From positions 15,376,001-15,440,000 of the forward strand of contig NC_088319.1 of NCBI RefSeq assembly GCF_910592395.1: a stretch of 64,000 nucleotides of DNA. Reading direction: 5' to 3'. This stretch comes from Lineus longissimus (lineage: Eukaryota > Nemertea > Pilidiophora > Heteronemertea > Lineidae). Shown one piece after another: positions 38,501 through 53,500 of this stretch (positions are counted from its first letter, which is position 1; the number at the start of each line of letters is the position of its first letter). The position numbers and the translations under genes are program-made. The notes under the pieces were generated by a model. That model did not search any database. It was not told the DNA's origin and was given only the letters and a program-made list of their open reading frames with translations.

Positions 38501-41500
38501 TCGGCGATTATCATGTTTCTGTCTGTATCGATGAATGACCAGGTCCGTAGTCCAGATACCTAATACTCCATGAGGTCTCCTGCAGCTATCACTCACCACA
38601 CTGCTTCATGTGCACGCGACCGATGTGTTCCATTTTGCAAACAAATGAAAGATACTCAACTGTTTAGTGCTTGTTGCGAAAGTGATTATTTGTCGGACCT
38701 ACCGATATAGAAAAAGTTGTCCAAAGCAAACATTTTGACACGATATAGTTTACTAGATATTTGTTCGTTATGATATTAACTGCGTAAACATCTAGATTGC
38801 AAACGACAAATCTTACGGCTGAACCGGATCCAAGAATAGAGAAAGGGTTCGCCAGTGTGATATCAATGTGCTGATGTACATACCCACGTCTGTCATTTTG
38901 CAGTTCTCATTTTTGCGACTTCGATATGTACATTGTAGCAAAATTAAGCCTCCCATTTCGAAAGATTGGTCGATCTGTATTGATAACGGTGATTGTCGGA
39001 TGCCAGTAGTTGTCATCACGGATGTAGAGCTCTGCATCCGTGTTGTCTTCGATCAACAAGAAAGAAAAATCGAGTTCGTCTCAAGATAAATACTTTATAA
39101 TCAATCAAATTCATTTCTCGATTACAAGTCAGAATGTAATTGAGCCAAATCCCGCGGGAAGCAATTGGATGGATTGTTCAATTTAAAGTGGAGTTTCGGT
39201 ACTCCCAGGGCAGGAGAGCGCTTCATTTCCATAACTTGAACTAGCGAAGGATTCTAAATAACTCATCAGACCCTGGTTGATCTTAACAAAAGTTCGATTG
39301 AATTAAAAGAATAAATTTAGTCTTATCAGTAATATTAAGGAAACTTTGACCTGATCGATAATTTGGTCTGGTATATTGTTGGCGACGCAGATTTAGCCAT
39401 TTATATCAGACACAATATGACGTTGGGGCTTAAAAGAAGGCAGGCTTGTCAACAGGATGGAATGGGGTCGGTTTCGGGACTTGAACCGATCGAATTGAGA
39501 TGTGTTAGTGGGCGCACCACAAGCCATGGATGCATTGATCGACACTCCACAACGAGATGGAATACGATGTAGCACTCAGCTTTACAACCACAAGTCGATT
39601 GATGAAGGGAGCCGGAACAGCAGCCGTTATCATTAAGCCAAGCTACCAGACATCAATTCCCTTCTAAGACACAGTTTTAGCTTGTGACATGTGACATTTC
39701 GCATCGTCTGTTAGAAGATGTTGTTCTATTCTTAACACGAGGTAATTTTGTATCTTTATTTTATGCTTCTGAAACTCTTAAGTATACGCCTCTGTGTTGA
39801 AATATGAAAGTGAAAGGTGATGGGCGCAGTGATCGACGACCTTGACAGATGACAATACCTGACCAATAATAGAACGCCCATGTCTGCGTCTCTTGGCTTA
39901 TGTGCACAACAAGCGAAGCTCACAAGTAATAGCTCAAGCCTCATATCGAATATTCAATATTTCCACCTGATTAATATTTCTTCCGTGGCGGTTTGAGGAT
40001 TCTGAGAGCGATCCATCATCACACGTCAAGTATGAGACGTGGCATTCTTACTGATATCACCCACCTACAGGAGACGGGTATGTCAAAATCCGAACGTATT
40101 ACATGTAATACATACATTGTATGTGATGAGAAGAGACTTATGCCTATCTCGTTTCTCGCGGCGTATATAGCCCATGGCAATTCCAATGGACAAAAGCGAT
40201 AAACGTTGGAACCTTTAGGTTGAAGCCAAGATTTCCTTTCCGTTCCGAGGCGTAGGTACTGTACGTACGAAAGGTTTGTAGCTCTGGATCTGTTTCGATC
40301 GAATCTACCACCCGAAAATATGCTTATTGTTCTGAACGGAGATGCTATATGCCTACTTGAGCGATGGGACAGGATTAGAGGAAGATCATCAGCTTATTAG
40401 AAGTGTTACGTGGGTAGTTGTAGCGGTAGGTCTTTTGGATCTGCTAAGTGTAAACAGTCAAATATCTATGTAGTTACGCTTTAAAAAGTTTTTCATGATT
40501 TCCAAACACAATGTAATTCTCAGGACGATATAATGTAAATGCAATTCTGATCCATCACTTGAGATGCATCAAACATCACAATTTCTTGTTCTTTTAATTA
40601 AAAACAAACCGAGGCCTGTAATCAATATCAGGTCTAAGTCATCACTTCTAATTGAATTTCTTCATGACGCTCTTTTCCGTTTGCTCACACTTTGATCTTC
40701 GGATCTTGTATTAGAAATATGCAAATGTTGCTTTTAGGCAGGCGATGTGGGATGTTTTCACCAAATTTTCATTAAGTAAGAGCAAATGCTAATGAAGCAT
40801 CTATGTTTTCTTTGAAGGAGATAGGATTTATAGGTCATATCCGTTACGCGCGAGACTTCTCAAACTGTACCATCGTCATATCCGGGACCGAATTTCCGAA
40901 GTGTTGTATACGTACGCCTCCAAATGCCATCACTCGCGCCAATGGAATGCTAACAGTGGAATCTCCCTACAGGGTTCGTTGCCCTGGCGTATCACCTCAG
41001 CAATAGTGCCAACAGAGATATAACAATATTCTGAAAGCGTCATAATCGGAAGCACCAGAGACTGACCACTAATTGTCTCCCCTGGGATGGCCATGGAGAC
41101 GAATTGACTCCTAAGAACTGACTTATCACCTTCCACTCTAATCCGCGGGCGTCTTCACCGCTTTAAAGTTAATAGCATTTGTTATCAAGCGCCTCTAGAG
41201 AGTGTCTCCTCGCTCATGTTACTGGTGATGCGATCCCGTCATTCATTTATGGAGTGGCGCGGTATAAATCTTTCATTTCTCACATTGCGCCGTGACCTCC
41301 TCAGAGACTCGTGACACCTCCTTGGCGATTTCTGATTTCTTATGTGGTCAGAGGTCGCCCGGATGGCACGCACCTCATAGGCGTTTCACACTGAGGCGAA
41401 GGCTTGCAATTTGTATCAGGAAGTTTTCGAAAAGCCCCCGAAACGTCATCGAGAACGGCTATCTCGTTGTGTCTCAAGACAAGCTGTCTGGCCGTTTTTA

Positions 41501-44500
41501 GCAGATGCGACTTTACCAACCATCCTCAAGACGCAACGATGTAACCTCCTCCTCCTGCTTTCATTCTATTTCTGTCATCATTAGCAGTTAATTACTTGGG
41601 ACAAATAACAGTGTGTGAGATTAAGGACTGGTTCCCAACAGTCGTCTCTCTGGCCCTGAGGGATTTCGGATCGTGACCACAGCCTTTGCCTGATGAATCA
41701 CAAAGATAAAGACAATAATCTTTCGCCAGGAGGAGCAGATAACAACACTAAGCTAGCAGAATATCATTTCGCTCAAAATAGCTAATTTCGTATTACTACC
41801 TTATATCCAATCAACGGACGTCTTTTATCTAAACCAACCCCTGCCAGACCACGCTTTGGTAGATAATACAATTGTAGAATATAGCCACAGCACACAGCCA
41901 AATATGTTTTGTGAATACTGAAAGTATGGTAATATTCCATTGCGAAAGTACAATCATGTATTACAAAATGTTTCCGAAGGCATGGCCGAGGGATAAAAAT
42001 GACAAATGAATGTACACCGACACGTCGTAAAATGCCTTGAAACCATCATTCACTACTGGACCAAGTCTTTACCCAGTGATTCTGAAGCCCATTCAAGTCG
42101 AACGAATACGCAAGAGCGAGCAAAGCAGAGCAAATATTTCTCTGGATGTTTAGAAGCTGGATGTCAAGGAGGCCCCGCAGCGGAACTGCCAATGATGATC
42201 GGAAAAGCTAAAGAAACCATTTATCTTTTTACGCCAACATGTAAATGGCTAAATCGATGGAATTGGCACGGCGTTGATGGCGGTCAGGTTCCAGGCGGAG
42301 GACGCTGAGAGGTCATGAGGCATTACAATTAATCAAGTTCCGGGAGCCTTAGTTTACCAGTGGCTGTATAGTGTTGCTTAAGGTAATAGTTGAACGTGAT
42401 GCTAAGGCAACTACTGCAACAAGGTACAATGTAATGCGTATATCACGGAGCCACTCAGATTAGTCTATCTACGGCTATGATAAAAGAAATCCCCTCCCAG
42501 CGTGGTCTCTTAACGATTTCTGGCTGAAGAAACCGGCAGAGACAATTTATACGGAGAAAAAGGACGGACGACCTTTTTTCTCTACTACTATCGCGTGCCG
42601 ACTGGGAAAACGACAGTAATTGCTGGTGTCCATCAGGTGTGCATTGTACATGCAGGGAATAAAAAAAGCTGCCTTTTTATGGTACGACGGGGTGGTAAAT
42701 CTGCTCTGGTGACTGGATGCCTCTTATCATACTCAGACGTGACCACTAATTTAGTGTCGATTGAGGTTCGAATTCTGAGCGAACGGTTTTTTCTTCCCGT
42801 TAAATTTCTGACAAATTTTTCGATCAATTTTTGCTTTTTTGCTTGCTGAGCAAACCACGTATGAAATTGACTATAATTGAAACGAAACGAGCAAACTGAA
42901 CATTTCCATCCATAATGCAGGAGATAACGGTGATAAATCGTCTTATCATCAGCGAGTTACCATCTGAACGACCGAAAATACGGTCTGCCAATAACGATAA
43001 CCATCAAATTCTTCCCAATGACTCAAAATGAATTACCAAGTCAGATTTTATCAATATTATTGAATGTCATGTAAACATGTATGGATCGGCTGCTCGTTTG
43101 CATGCATTTCGCTATTTGTGATATATAATTGAATCAATCTTGTGATGTTGAGATTTGTGAGATTTGACCTCGTGTCAACTTCGCTAACAATTGAACAACA
43201 GTTCTTAATGTATCATTGATCTGTTCAGAAGTACTACAAGTTACATTGAAGCGGTCTGATCCGTCACTCTGATTGAGACTTTGTCCTCAAAAGACCAATG
43301 TCCAATGACACATTTCAAGTGCCTCATGTTGCTAAAACCAAAAGAATATTAAGAATTCCATGGCAAGGTACATGTACTAGCCTACAAGTGATTGATTAGC
43401 CTTCAGCAAGTAATTAGCTAATGGCACCACTGCTCATTAGCGCCCGGTCGTTACCGAAGGCGATTTTTCTCCAAAGAATTCAATCTGGTTCGCAAGTAAC
43501 CTCACGTCGTTTAAGTTTGATGGTTTAGACGGTGTATTGGGTAAGGCAAGAATTGGCCAAATAAGTAATGTGTGAAAATGATGAATATGTGTAGAAGAGG
43601 GAATGATAATGCAAGAGGGAATACTAATAGAATTCCTCCTTGCTTTGTTTACCCTTTGATAAATGGATGGCGCCTTCAAAAGAATGAAGAAATCTCCTAT
43701 GAACTCACTCCCTAATATTAATAACAATGTGATAATGTAGAACTACTAACACTGATCACTCATGTGGCCAATCCATCACCACCGCCTACTCAGCCAGAAT
43801 GTAATAAGTTCATTTCATGTCATTAAATCACCTCATTACATTACGAAACCTGCGAGATTTGCACGGAGGTGCCAATATTTCTTTTGGTGATGTTAATGTA
43901 ATATTTGTACGACAGTTTGGTCTAGATAACATGAAACTGTTGATGGAATGTATAGATGAGTATGTATTTCAGCAGATTTACTATGAAACAGTATAAGCCA
44001 AGGAAATCGTCATATTTTTAGTAAAGGTTTTCAGTGTTCTGTCATCCTGAAACTAAGCTCTGAAAAATAAACTTTGCGGGGTCATCCTGGATTTTTGGTT
44101 CAAGTTCAAGATGGCCGCCAAAATCAGAAATGGCTGCGAGGTTTGAGTGTTCGTACAAAATATCGGCTCTACATGGCACGACGCTGAACGTAATCAGAAT
44201 TAATCTAGTTTACGAGTTTTTTTACCAAACTTTAGTAGGTAATAGATCACGATTGACACGGTAGTTTAGATGACAGATGAGCACAGTGAGCATCAATCTT
44301 ATATATAGGTCGTTTGGTGACTACATGTTCCTAGTCATAATTTATAGTGACGGAATGTGAAGTTTGGTGGATGATTTACGACGCGATAAATCCGCCTGTC
44401 TGCCGAAGCTACTTCTGTCAATTTGATCGATTTTTTCGAAAAAACACGGGTTGACTGTTATCAATGCCCATCAGAGGAAAATTTGTCACCTCCTAATAAA

Positions 44501-47500
44501 TGGAGAAAGTTTCAGACAGAATAATTATTCTGTTATCTTTGAATGTCATTGGTCTCTACAGCGATTCACCTCGATCAGCCAAGGGATACTGATTGATATT
44601 TACACCGCTACTCGTGCTGTTACGAACTTAGAGGTAATTTCAAAATAGATCTCGTCAATTTGAATCGAGTCCCGGTGTAGAAGTTTAAAATGTCCTAGGA
44701 TAAAATGAGTGGGAACAAAGGATTCTATTATGCGCTGAGCTATTGACGATCATTGCCTCTATAGAACCATATGCCATAATCTGTCAGAATACAATAGGCC
44801 CGGACACTTTTTCTAGGGGGGACACTTTTTACTTTTACACCGGACAACGAAAACCGGCGTGATGTAACCGATGTACACGAAATGTACATCGAAACTTAAC
44901 AAGTAAATGTGTTTCACGACCAGAGACCTCGCTTTGTTTTTCTCCCCTCCGCCAATGCTGCGGCAATTATACAGACCACTGCACCAAATCGATACCGGCA
45001 ATGAAAATTAATAGCGAAATTAGCAGAGGTCGGTGTCGACACTGTTTTTCAACATTACAGAAGTGGCTGCTGAACCTAATTACCCACACGAGACGGGCAT
45101 TGCACACACGAGGAATATAACCGATAGCTTTTACTTTTTATGGTTTATATAACGGGCGGCTGATTAACAATAGCTTTTACTTTCGCATGGTATGTTGAAT
45201 TGTGAGTAGTGCATGAACTCTACTAGGCCTCTTACGTGTGTCACAAAAAAATCAATCAAAATTCTAAATCATGTATTCTGATTCAACTATCGACATCTCC
45301 AGCGATTTCTCACGAAATCAGTTGAATTTTTCTGATTTTCATTCATGCCGGGAAAGGCAAAAACTCCTGTGGAAATAAAACTAAATGGAATGTCACTCCG
45401 ACTTTCTTGACCAAATGAAGGCCGGAACTACTTTGCATCAGGGCTGATCAAATGTCAAAGGAACTTAGGCAAACCCGGCAAGTTGGCGTGATAAGGCGGC
45501 CGGGCAACTCTGATTGTATCTATGTTCTGGCTATTCCCCGGTATGAAAAAGTCACAACGTTACAAGGCTTTGTATTTGCTGGCGTGATAATCAAGTCTGG
45601 TGGTTTATACGGCTATTACTGGTCATGTTTATCGTGATAGGCGACGGGCTACAGGATGCAATCACGTTTTCCCACACCTAAATGCCACTCAATGAGAAAT
45701 CTAGATAAACTATCCAAACAAGCTAGCAAAAATGCTTTATTTGGCAATCAATCAGATAAAAGGTTAATGCTGTTCAGATATTCATGGTAATCTAGCTGAT
45801 CGCGCTCGGATGACAAACGCATAGAAATCGCCCCATGAATATTTCAAAGGATCTTTGATTATCGGCGAGGATTTTCTCACCTTTTGATACTGGTGCCTAG
45901 CACTGTCGTCGGCGGCAGCTCACATACAAGTTTTTCAATTTTCACCCTTCCCTTTCTCGATTATTTGATGAAATAAAATGAAGAAGAACCCTCACTAAAA
46001 CTTTCTAAAGGAAAATAACTCTCTACTACATGTCACAAAAGTGTCCGGCCCATTTTTCATACGTGTGCGTGCAGGCTGTACAGTTTCTAAGTGTGGTTTA
46101 TCTGTGGCTTTAAGATACACCGTATTCAAGAGCTGATTATTCAATCTACTAGAATAGTTCTGGCGATGCAAACGGGCTCTGGTATTTATCAAAACACCTA
46201 CGACGAAACGCGAGAGCCCACAGCTGCCAGGGAACGTGACCTTGACCTCTAGCTTAGACGGCGTCGTTACTAATGTACTTCCGGCGAATACAGATCAAGT
46301 CGTAACCGCAACTCGCATCAAATAGCCTTCCATTACCGGTTCAATGTTTCTCACCAAATCTTTGCCTTGCCATACAAATTATCTCAGCCGTAATAAAACT
46401 GTAACTATACGCACAGGAAATTAGCAAGTTGATGCGTCTTTCATTATCGACAATAGAGTTTTATAAGATCGAGTAACAGCTGGCCTTAGGGGAACCTCTA
46501 CCTGCCCTCTGGACCTCGCCAGATCCCCATGTTATCATGGCTATACTTGTGTGAGGGGTGCAATCTCTTAAAGGTGCTCCAGCATATACGACAGTCAGTG
46601 ACCCACTGATAGGCACATGTCTACGAGGATATTTATAGTGATTGGAACGTTACTTACCAGCTTTTAAAAGCACAGTGTATCCTGATTGGTCGCAGTATTC
46701 CAAGTAGCGCGTAACGGTATCCGACAAGTCTGGAAAATATAACGAAAAATACGTTAGAGATAGTCATGTTAGCTCCAGTTAGATTATTCGAACCGTCCAT
46801 GCATGCACTAACTTATCGCACAAACTCAAGCACAACTTCAGAAATCTCACTCGTAGTTGTGCATGTAACCAACTCGGTTACCAGTTTCGACTACGTGGTC
46901 TTGGACTTCGTTACACCAACGGCGTTGGTGTTCACTGTTACTGGTTTTCGCAGACTCCTCTCGATAAAAACATGTTGTTGGCCGTCAACAAATCACGTCA
47001 TTTGACCGAAGTTCCCAAAGTTCCTCAGAAGATATCATCCCTTGATTACCGAATCGAACACTGTCAATAGCAGACTTTCCCAAGTCAGCTCATCCACAAT
47101 AGCCTGTCATTGTCAGACATGTATAGGGATGTGATCATGAGGCCAGTGACATATGAAAAATATGGTAATTCACGACTGAGTACGCATGACGGGACGACAT
47201 GGAGATGGACATAGTCAACTGTGATAATGCGGCTTCAGGCCTGATCGCTTTGGTCGGAGCGGAGCGAGTGGACAAGATGGATGTGCGGAATTCTAAACAT
47301 AATCAGTTAGCTCTCTAATCGAAATTCGTTTCACTGGCACGGTCGTTTGGTGCATTTTCTTACTTGAAAAAAGGGCAACCTCCGCGCAATGTTAGTCGTC
47401 CTCCTAAATCACATCATGATAATAACATATGATTCATGATGATAGCAAGTTGGCTGGTTACTTACATACCATTTACATACCATCGTCATACACGTAGATT

Positions 47501-50500
47501 GTAACTACGCTACTAACTGCATTTAGTTTTGTTTGTAAACAGAAAACAACGAACTTCTACATACCGATCAAATTGAATAGCGTTCCTCTCCCAAAGTAAA
47601 AATCCAAGTTACCAAGTATTCCCAAAAAAATCCAAAATCCAATTTCTTCCGAAATGCACATCAAGCTTATTTCTCCACATATTTCTAACATGTATCTCAT
47701 GCTGCATTTTAATACCAAGCCGGGCGATGTACGGCGTTGTATTGATTCTCTTGACTCTTCAAAGTCGCCAACGGTAAACATGTGATGATCAATACAGCAG
47801 TTTCATAGTGATATTATCCAATAGTTACTACTTGTATAGTACTTAATGTATATATTTTGTGCTTGTGACTTGTAATGCAGCACATTTAAGCAGATGGAAT
47901 TCCTCTCAAAGGCTGCTTAACGAATTGATTCCGGATTCCGGCGCGAGAGGAGGTTTATCAGCGGGCGAGGTAGTGGCAAAATTGGATGACATCATCCATT
48001 ATTATCCGTGGGTGGAAATTGTCCAAGAAATTGTACCTAAGAGTCCCAAGTCAATCCACTCGGTTCTTGGCTGTATACCAGCTAATGATATTTGGCTACA
48101 ACGAAGTTAAATATGTGTCATCTCTCTACTAACCGAGTCATTTACGGTAAACGTGATATATTGATTGACACGTGTAGCATTCCAGCTGTCGTGGTAAGCA
48201 CGTACTTTTCTAAAACGCTTACCGATATCTGCATATACGGTGTTACCGTTTTCTTCTTAATCTACAATGTAGTAAATTTAAAGTTTGTATTTACAGTACT
48301 TGTTTCTAATACCTCGACTGGCACTCGCCGCGCGCGCTTTCGCTTCTGTCGATTATTGCTTCGAAGGTGATTCGTGATATTTTAGCCTATCAATGACCAC
48401 GTTGCTGAAAGATTGATTTTATAGGGCTATACACTCACAATATGTCACGTCCCTTTATAATCTGCGATAGGAGCAGATGATACTAGAATATTGATGAAAA
48501 CACGGAGGTTAGATCAAAATGAAAATGGCAGATTGCCCCGGAAATCCCTAGCTTGCTTTTAGAAATATACCTCGTTGAATAATGAATAGAGTTAAATGGT
48601 CCCCACAGTACACGAGCAGCTGCAAACAATTTGATATAGATTGATACTTAACGCAACGATGAGACACTGCTAGTACAAATCTCAACAGTACCATCCTATT
48701 TCACTGGCCACTGATCACGAACTGGCATTCGAACAAGGAAATAGCATATCCAACATCTCCGTAAATGGCCGACATGGCAAAAATCTCCGGCAAATCGACA
48801 ATCGGCACGTTCATTTAAATCATAACTGATTTAATCAGATTTGTATTTACCTTCGATTTGATGTTATCACATTTAATTGAAATATTCGTGACTATTGAAA
48901 AGGTTCCAAAATGATCAAAAAATTTAATCAGATTGTTTGTGTTATGAAAGTAGTGTTTGATATGGAAATTAGAATTAACATGGCCGATGCTATGTGTAAT
49001 ACCTGGTTTCCATCCGGCATCGGAAAATATGTCATACCTTTCTGTAAAATCCGCATTTTGCCAAGGTTTGGTGATAACTTTTGAAAATGGCCCAGAGCTC
49101 TGTAAACAGTATGACCACAACTCAGCGCCGGCAAAAACTTGCGGCATGACCGAACTTTATGCTGCAGCGCAATGAGTGTAGGCGAAGTAAACAGTTTTTG
49201 TGACGCGTCAATACCGAACTCCGTGATCAGAATCCCAGTTTGAGTATAACTTACAAGGTAGGCGTGATATCTCAGCCCATCGAATCATCAGTGTCGTAGA
49301 AAGTTTATTTTTATAATGCTCTACGGTCTGTACAATGTAGATGTGAGAATGCAACAAATTTTCAGATGATTTCTGACACGTGGACTGGGCAGTCATTTGT
49401 TTCAAGCTTATTCTCTATCTGCAGGGGACTTACAGTGAATGATAGACAGTATACCCATGAACTCATGCTTGTCGATCATGAGATTGTCGAAAAATACCGG
49501 ACTTCATAAACGCGAAACTCATTGCCTCTTGTGTTCGGGGATAGGGTAGATTTTTCAAGTTCTGATTCCTCTGGAGCGTGTTTTTTCCGCTGCAATCGCC
49601 GGCGTAGAAAATTTATCCTGGCGGGTATCAGGTAATGCAAAGCACCTACTATCACAGTTGGTTGGAGACCGAAGTACTTGTATCATCAAAGCAGTCAACT
49701 GCACCAGCGAGTATTTCTAAATCACAAAATAAACACTGGGGTCGAGCGAACTCTGTTGCCGCCGCGGCGACCGGCTCAGAGGGAATACGCTTGTTGAATC
49801 AAGTCTTCATACTTAAAATCGCTGAGCGTTTCGAATCAAACACTGAACTAACCTGTAGTTTATGAACTTGGTTCGCAATGTTGACGGACGGCATCAAAAG
49901 ATCGGTTTTCATGTCGGAAAGGTTCCTTTTTATAGCGGAGAGGTAACTGCGACCCAGCTGTCACATTTCCGAAGATCATGGTATATCTGATCCTACCTAT
50001 CGTGTAACACGCACGGATCTATAGTCGGCTGTAACTTAAGGTCCTTTCGAGTGTTATCGACTCATCCAGTTGTTTATTGAACCCTATTCTTGTCAGCAGG
50101 TGTCGCATTTTCATTATCTGAAAATGTCTAGCTGAGAACTATTGAAGGTCACATCGATCATACTATACATATTGACACCTTTTTCGGAGAGGGAACAAAC
50201 CGTGTTCGTTCTTGTGGAAGGGAGTCAAAATAAATATCAAGATATTGGTTATTATAGGCCTACTGAAAGAGAAATTGTTGACAATAATATCTTGGCCAAT
50301 CAGTTGCTCCGTTGTACCTTTCGTGTCCACTTCCAATAGTCCATTCATTCTGCAAAGGATGGAATAACACCAAGAGCCGATTGCGACCAAGATATTTCCA
50401 GATGATGCCACGCCAAGCTGAAAAGGTCTGAATTCCCGACCATAAATCCAACATTTCATTAGCCAATAAGGCGACTCCGGGTCGATACAAATGACTCCAT

Positions 50501-53500
50501 ATGCGACAAATTACTGCCGGGGAGGAAATGAAAGATAAGAAATGAACAATACGGATGAAGAGATCACCGCGGAGATAATTTGTTACATGTAATAAGCGCC
50601 AGTAATAGCTCATAAAACGATTACGGTGCCGGCTGAACTAGTGAAGAAACATGGTTCTCACTGCAGAGATTTCCGCAAGAACATAGTCATCACGGTAAAG
50701 AAACTTGAAGAAACGGACATGTAAAAGCTGTTTGTCAGAAATACGTTTGGACATTTGGATGTTTTTTTGTCTCTACCTCACCGCTGTTCGTTCAAAATAG
50801 GTACACACCGTCCGGCCACTTTACACTTACGCAGCTCGTTAGACCCTGCCAATAAATTGCAAAAGATATAATTGGAGACTGCCAGATTTCACCAACAAAT
50901 CACTGCCCGGGATGATATACGATGCATATGTACATGAAAAAAAGTAAATGAAGAAAACAAATGTTGTGGATACACGGGGAGTCGAACCCGTGAACACCAG
51001 ATCGGAAGTCCAGCATTCTAACCATTGAACCACAGAGGTTTTACATGTTTGGGTGGAGATTTTCGTTGCCTTTAACAGCCAAGCTATGGCGATATGAACC
51101 TTGTAACGCTGACTGAACGTGTCAAACATGTCAAATTATTTTTTCTTTACAATGTCTACAAAGGCAAACAGGTGCTCCCAGGTGACTATTACTGTGTCAT
51201 TAATGAAGCTAACGATCTCATTATATCGATTCTACTGTTCAACAGACTAATCCAGCTCCTGCAATCTCGATCCAACAGAAATGACAACAGATCCCTAGGC
51301 ACAAACCTCATCCATCTTATAAAAATCTCAAAAAGCAAGCATCGGGTTGAACAGCAAAAGCTCGTGCTGAGAAGTCACGGAACGAAGAGGGTCACTTAAC
51401 TAATATCAACTCACCAACAGTGTAAACAAAGTGGGGAAGCATGCAGGGCATGTGATTTTTACCTGACAGCACAAGACGAAGAAGTATGGCGACCATTAAT
51501 ATGAAAAACGGTGTTTGAAAACTTCTTTTGCCTTAAATCACGTCCATGGCCATAAAAAGGTGGTAAAGGGAAAAGGCATAACAACGCAGCTGCGGTGCTC
51601 TTCGACAAAGACAATAATAAACTAAACCCAAGGCCAGGGGTAGCTAAATCATTCAGTATACGATGTATCCTAACTCGCTGAATGAAGAAGGTACGTGTCC
51701 TACGCCATTCCAGTCACGTAGGCATTCCATAGGATCACATTGTTCAGTGATCCAACACAGTCTCTAGCCAAACTCGTATTATTACATTACCAACCAACAA
51801 CGACGTACCTTACCGCTTGGCTAATCTTGACATCGCATACATACTAATCAAATGACTCTGATATGATTTACCATAATGCAATTTCTCCTTGCAAGATGGG
51901 TTATCATTGTTGAAGCATCGCTAACGATATGAGAGATTACGTTATCGTCTTGTCGTTTGCCATCAATCTTATTGTGGAACCGACAGCACTCGCTACTCGC
52001 GTAATGCATAAAATGTCATAGTGCTAGTCAGAATGCCAAAGATCTCATGAATAAAATGGAAAGGCTCTCCTATCCCAGTCAAAATAGCCAAAGTTAGAGG
52101 TCTTTTGAAATGCTGACAAACTACGAAACATTGCAAAATCGTTTGATACTTTATACATTCTAAAAAGAGTAAGTAATCAAGCATATAATTTGCAAGCAAG
52201 TCCGTAGGCCTGATCATTTCTCTTCTTAGCAAAATTGAAAACCCAACAATTTCTTTCTATCTCTGCAATAACATCTTCAGGTTTCCTTGCATTTCTCAAT
52301 TACAACAAATGATTTAAAATTAGTGAAGATGGCTTTTCAAAACCATCTTCGTGTCGTCAAAGATTGCCGCGGAGATGCACACTTTTCTCAAGAAATAATG
52401 CGATAAAAAACCTTGCGGTAAATGCAGCTGAATAATGTAGAAGTGGCGAGGCAACACTCAGCAATAGATGTACAGCTCCTGGCAGACGTGGTGACTGGCA
52501 GGTGGCCGCTTAATGACATTCTGTCATGACGGAGATTACTCGCTGGTTGGTATTTTTAAACCGACCATGGAAATTAGGGAAGCGAACAATTCTCTTTGAA
52601 TAATCAAAAACGATGCCATTCTCGTGAAACCTCACTGAATGAAACGTGATAATGCTTCCCGTTCCATTAAACTTCATAGCGATTGACAAATTTTCTCTCC
52701 AGATTTCCATTACTGAACAAAGCCAATTAGTATCTAGTCACAGCACTTTTTTGTTTCCGATAAGGTTTTTCAGACCACTGCGTACAAGGAGACAGCTCCA
52801 CAACCTAACAGGATGCCTTAGGAGACGATACTAAGTTCTATGAGGAATCGGGGAAATTTTTAAAAGAAATTCTTTGAAAAACTTCTTGCGAAACTTGCCT
52901 GATGGCTGAGTACATATCTGGTACTCTTCTACCAGTTACCAATCGTTTGCTGGGACCAGCCGAACAAGACATAATAAGCTGATCAAACAAGAGACCTGAA
53001 TTGAATCCTATGGCCAAGGCAAGATTGCTGTTAACAGACTAAACGGAAATGATAAGTCTTGTCACGCGAAACGGAGCAAATAGAATTAGCAATATCAGTT
53101 CCTTGTCAATTTGAGACAGTATCAAATCGCCCAATAAGTTTACAGACGGGATATCCCCATGAACAATCAGCTGCGGAGCGATTAATCAAGACCACTGCTT
53201 GAAGCTGTGGCAGGGGGAAGGCGGTTGCCTGGCTTCGACGGAAATGACAATCTGACCAATCATGTCGCAGCTCCAAGTGATTGAGCGATGATGATTGGAC
53301 TAAACTACGGCCAATTATAAATGTTGTCACATTCAGCCATAAGAAAGAACGATGAGAACATAACTGTCGTTCATTGATCATAGCAAAACAAGACGAGGCA
53401 AACACATCCAGATTTAAAAATCTACAAAAAGGTCTATCTCTACGTATTTTCTTTAGGATTTCTCCGCTTCCTCGAACAAGCGAAAGAAGGAAAAACGGTG

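Noticed and set aside
44796-46053. Inverted CCGGACACTTTT words about 1.2 kb apart, as ends of a transposon
   Set aside because: Only 12 bases match, flanks differ, and no target duplication is visible. Chance matches of this length are expected in 64 kb.
47571-47781. Reverse-strand frame with hydrophobic FWIFLGILGNLDF and a GTATGT donor as an extra PRRT-like exon
   Set aside because: The acceptor is poor and the upstream exon phase does not fit. The chain through 47481-47516 works without it, though it is not excluded as an alternative.
48815-49147. 110-codon reverse-strand frame with possible splice sites
   Set aside because: No frame through it links the neighbouring exons without a stop or phase break.
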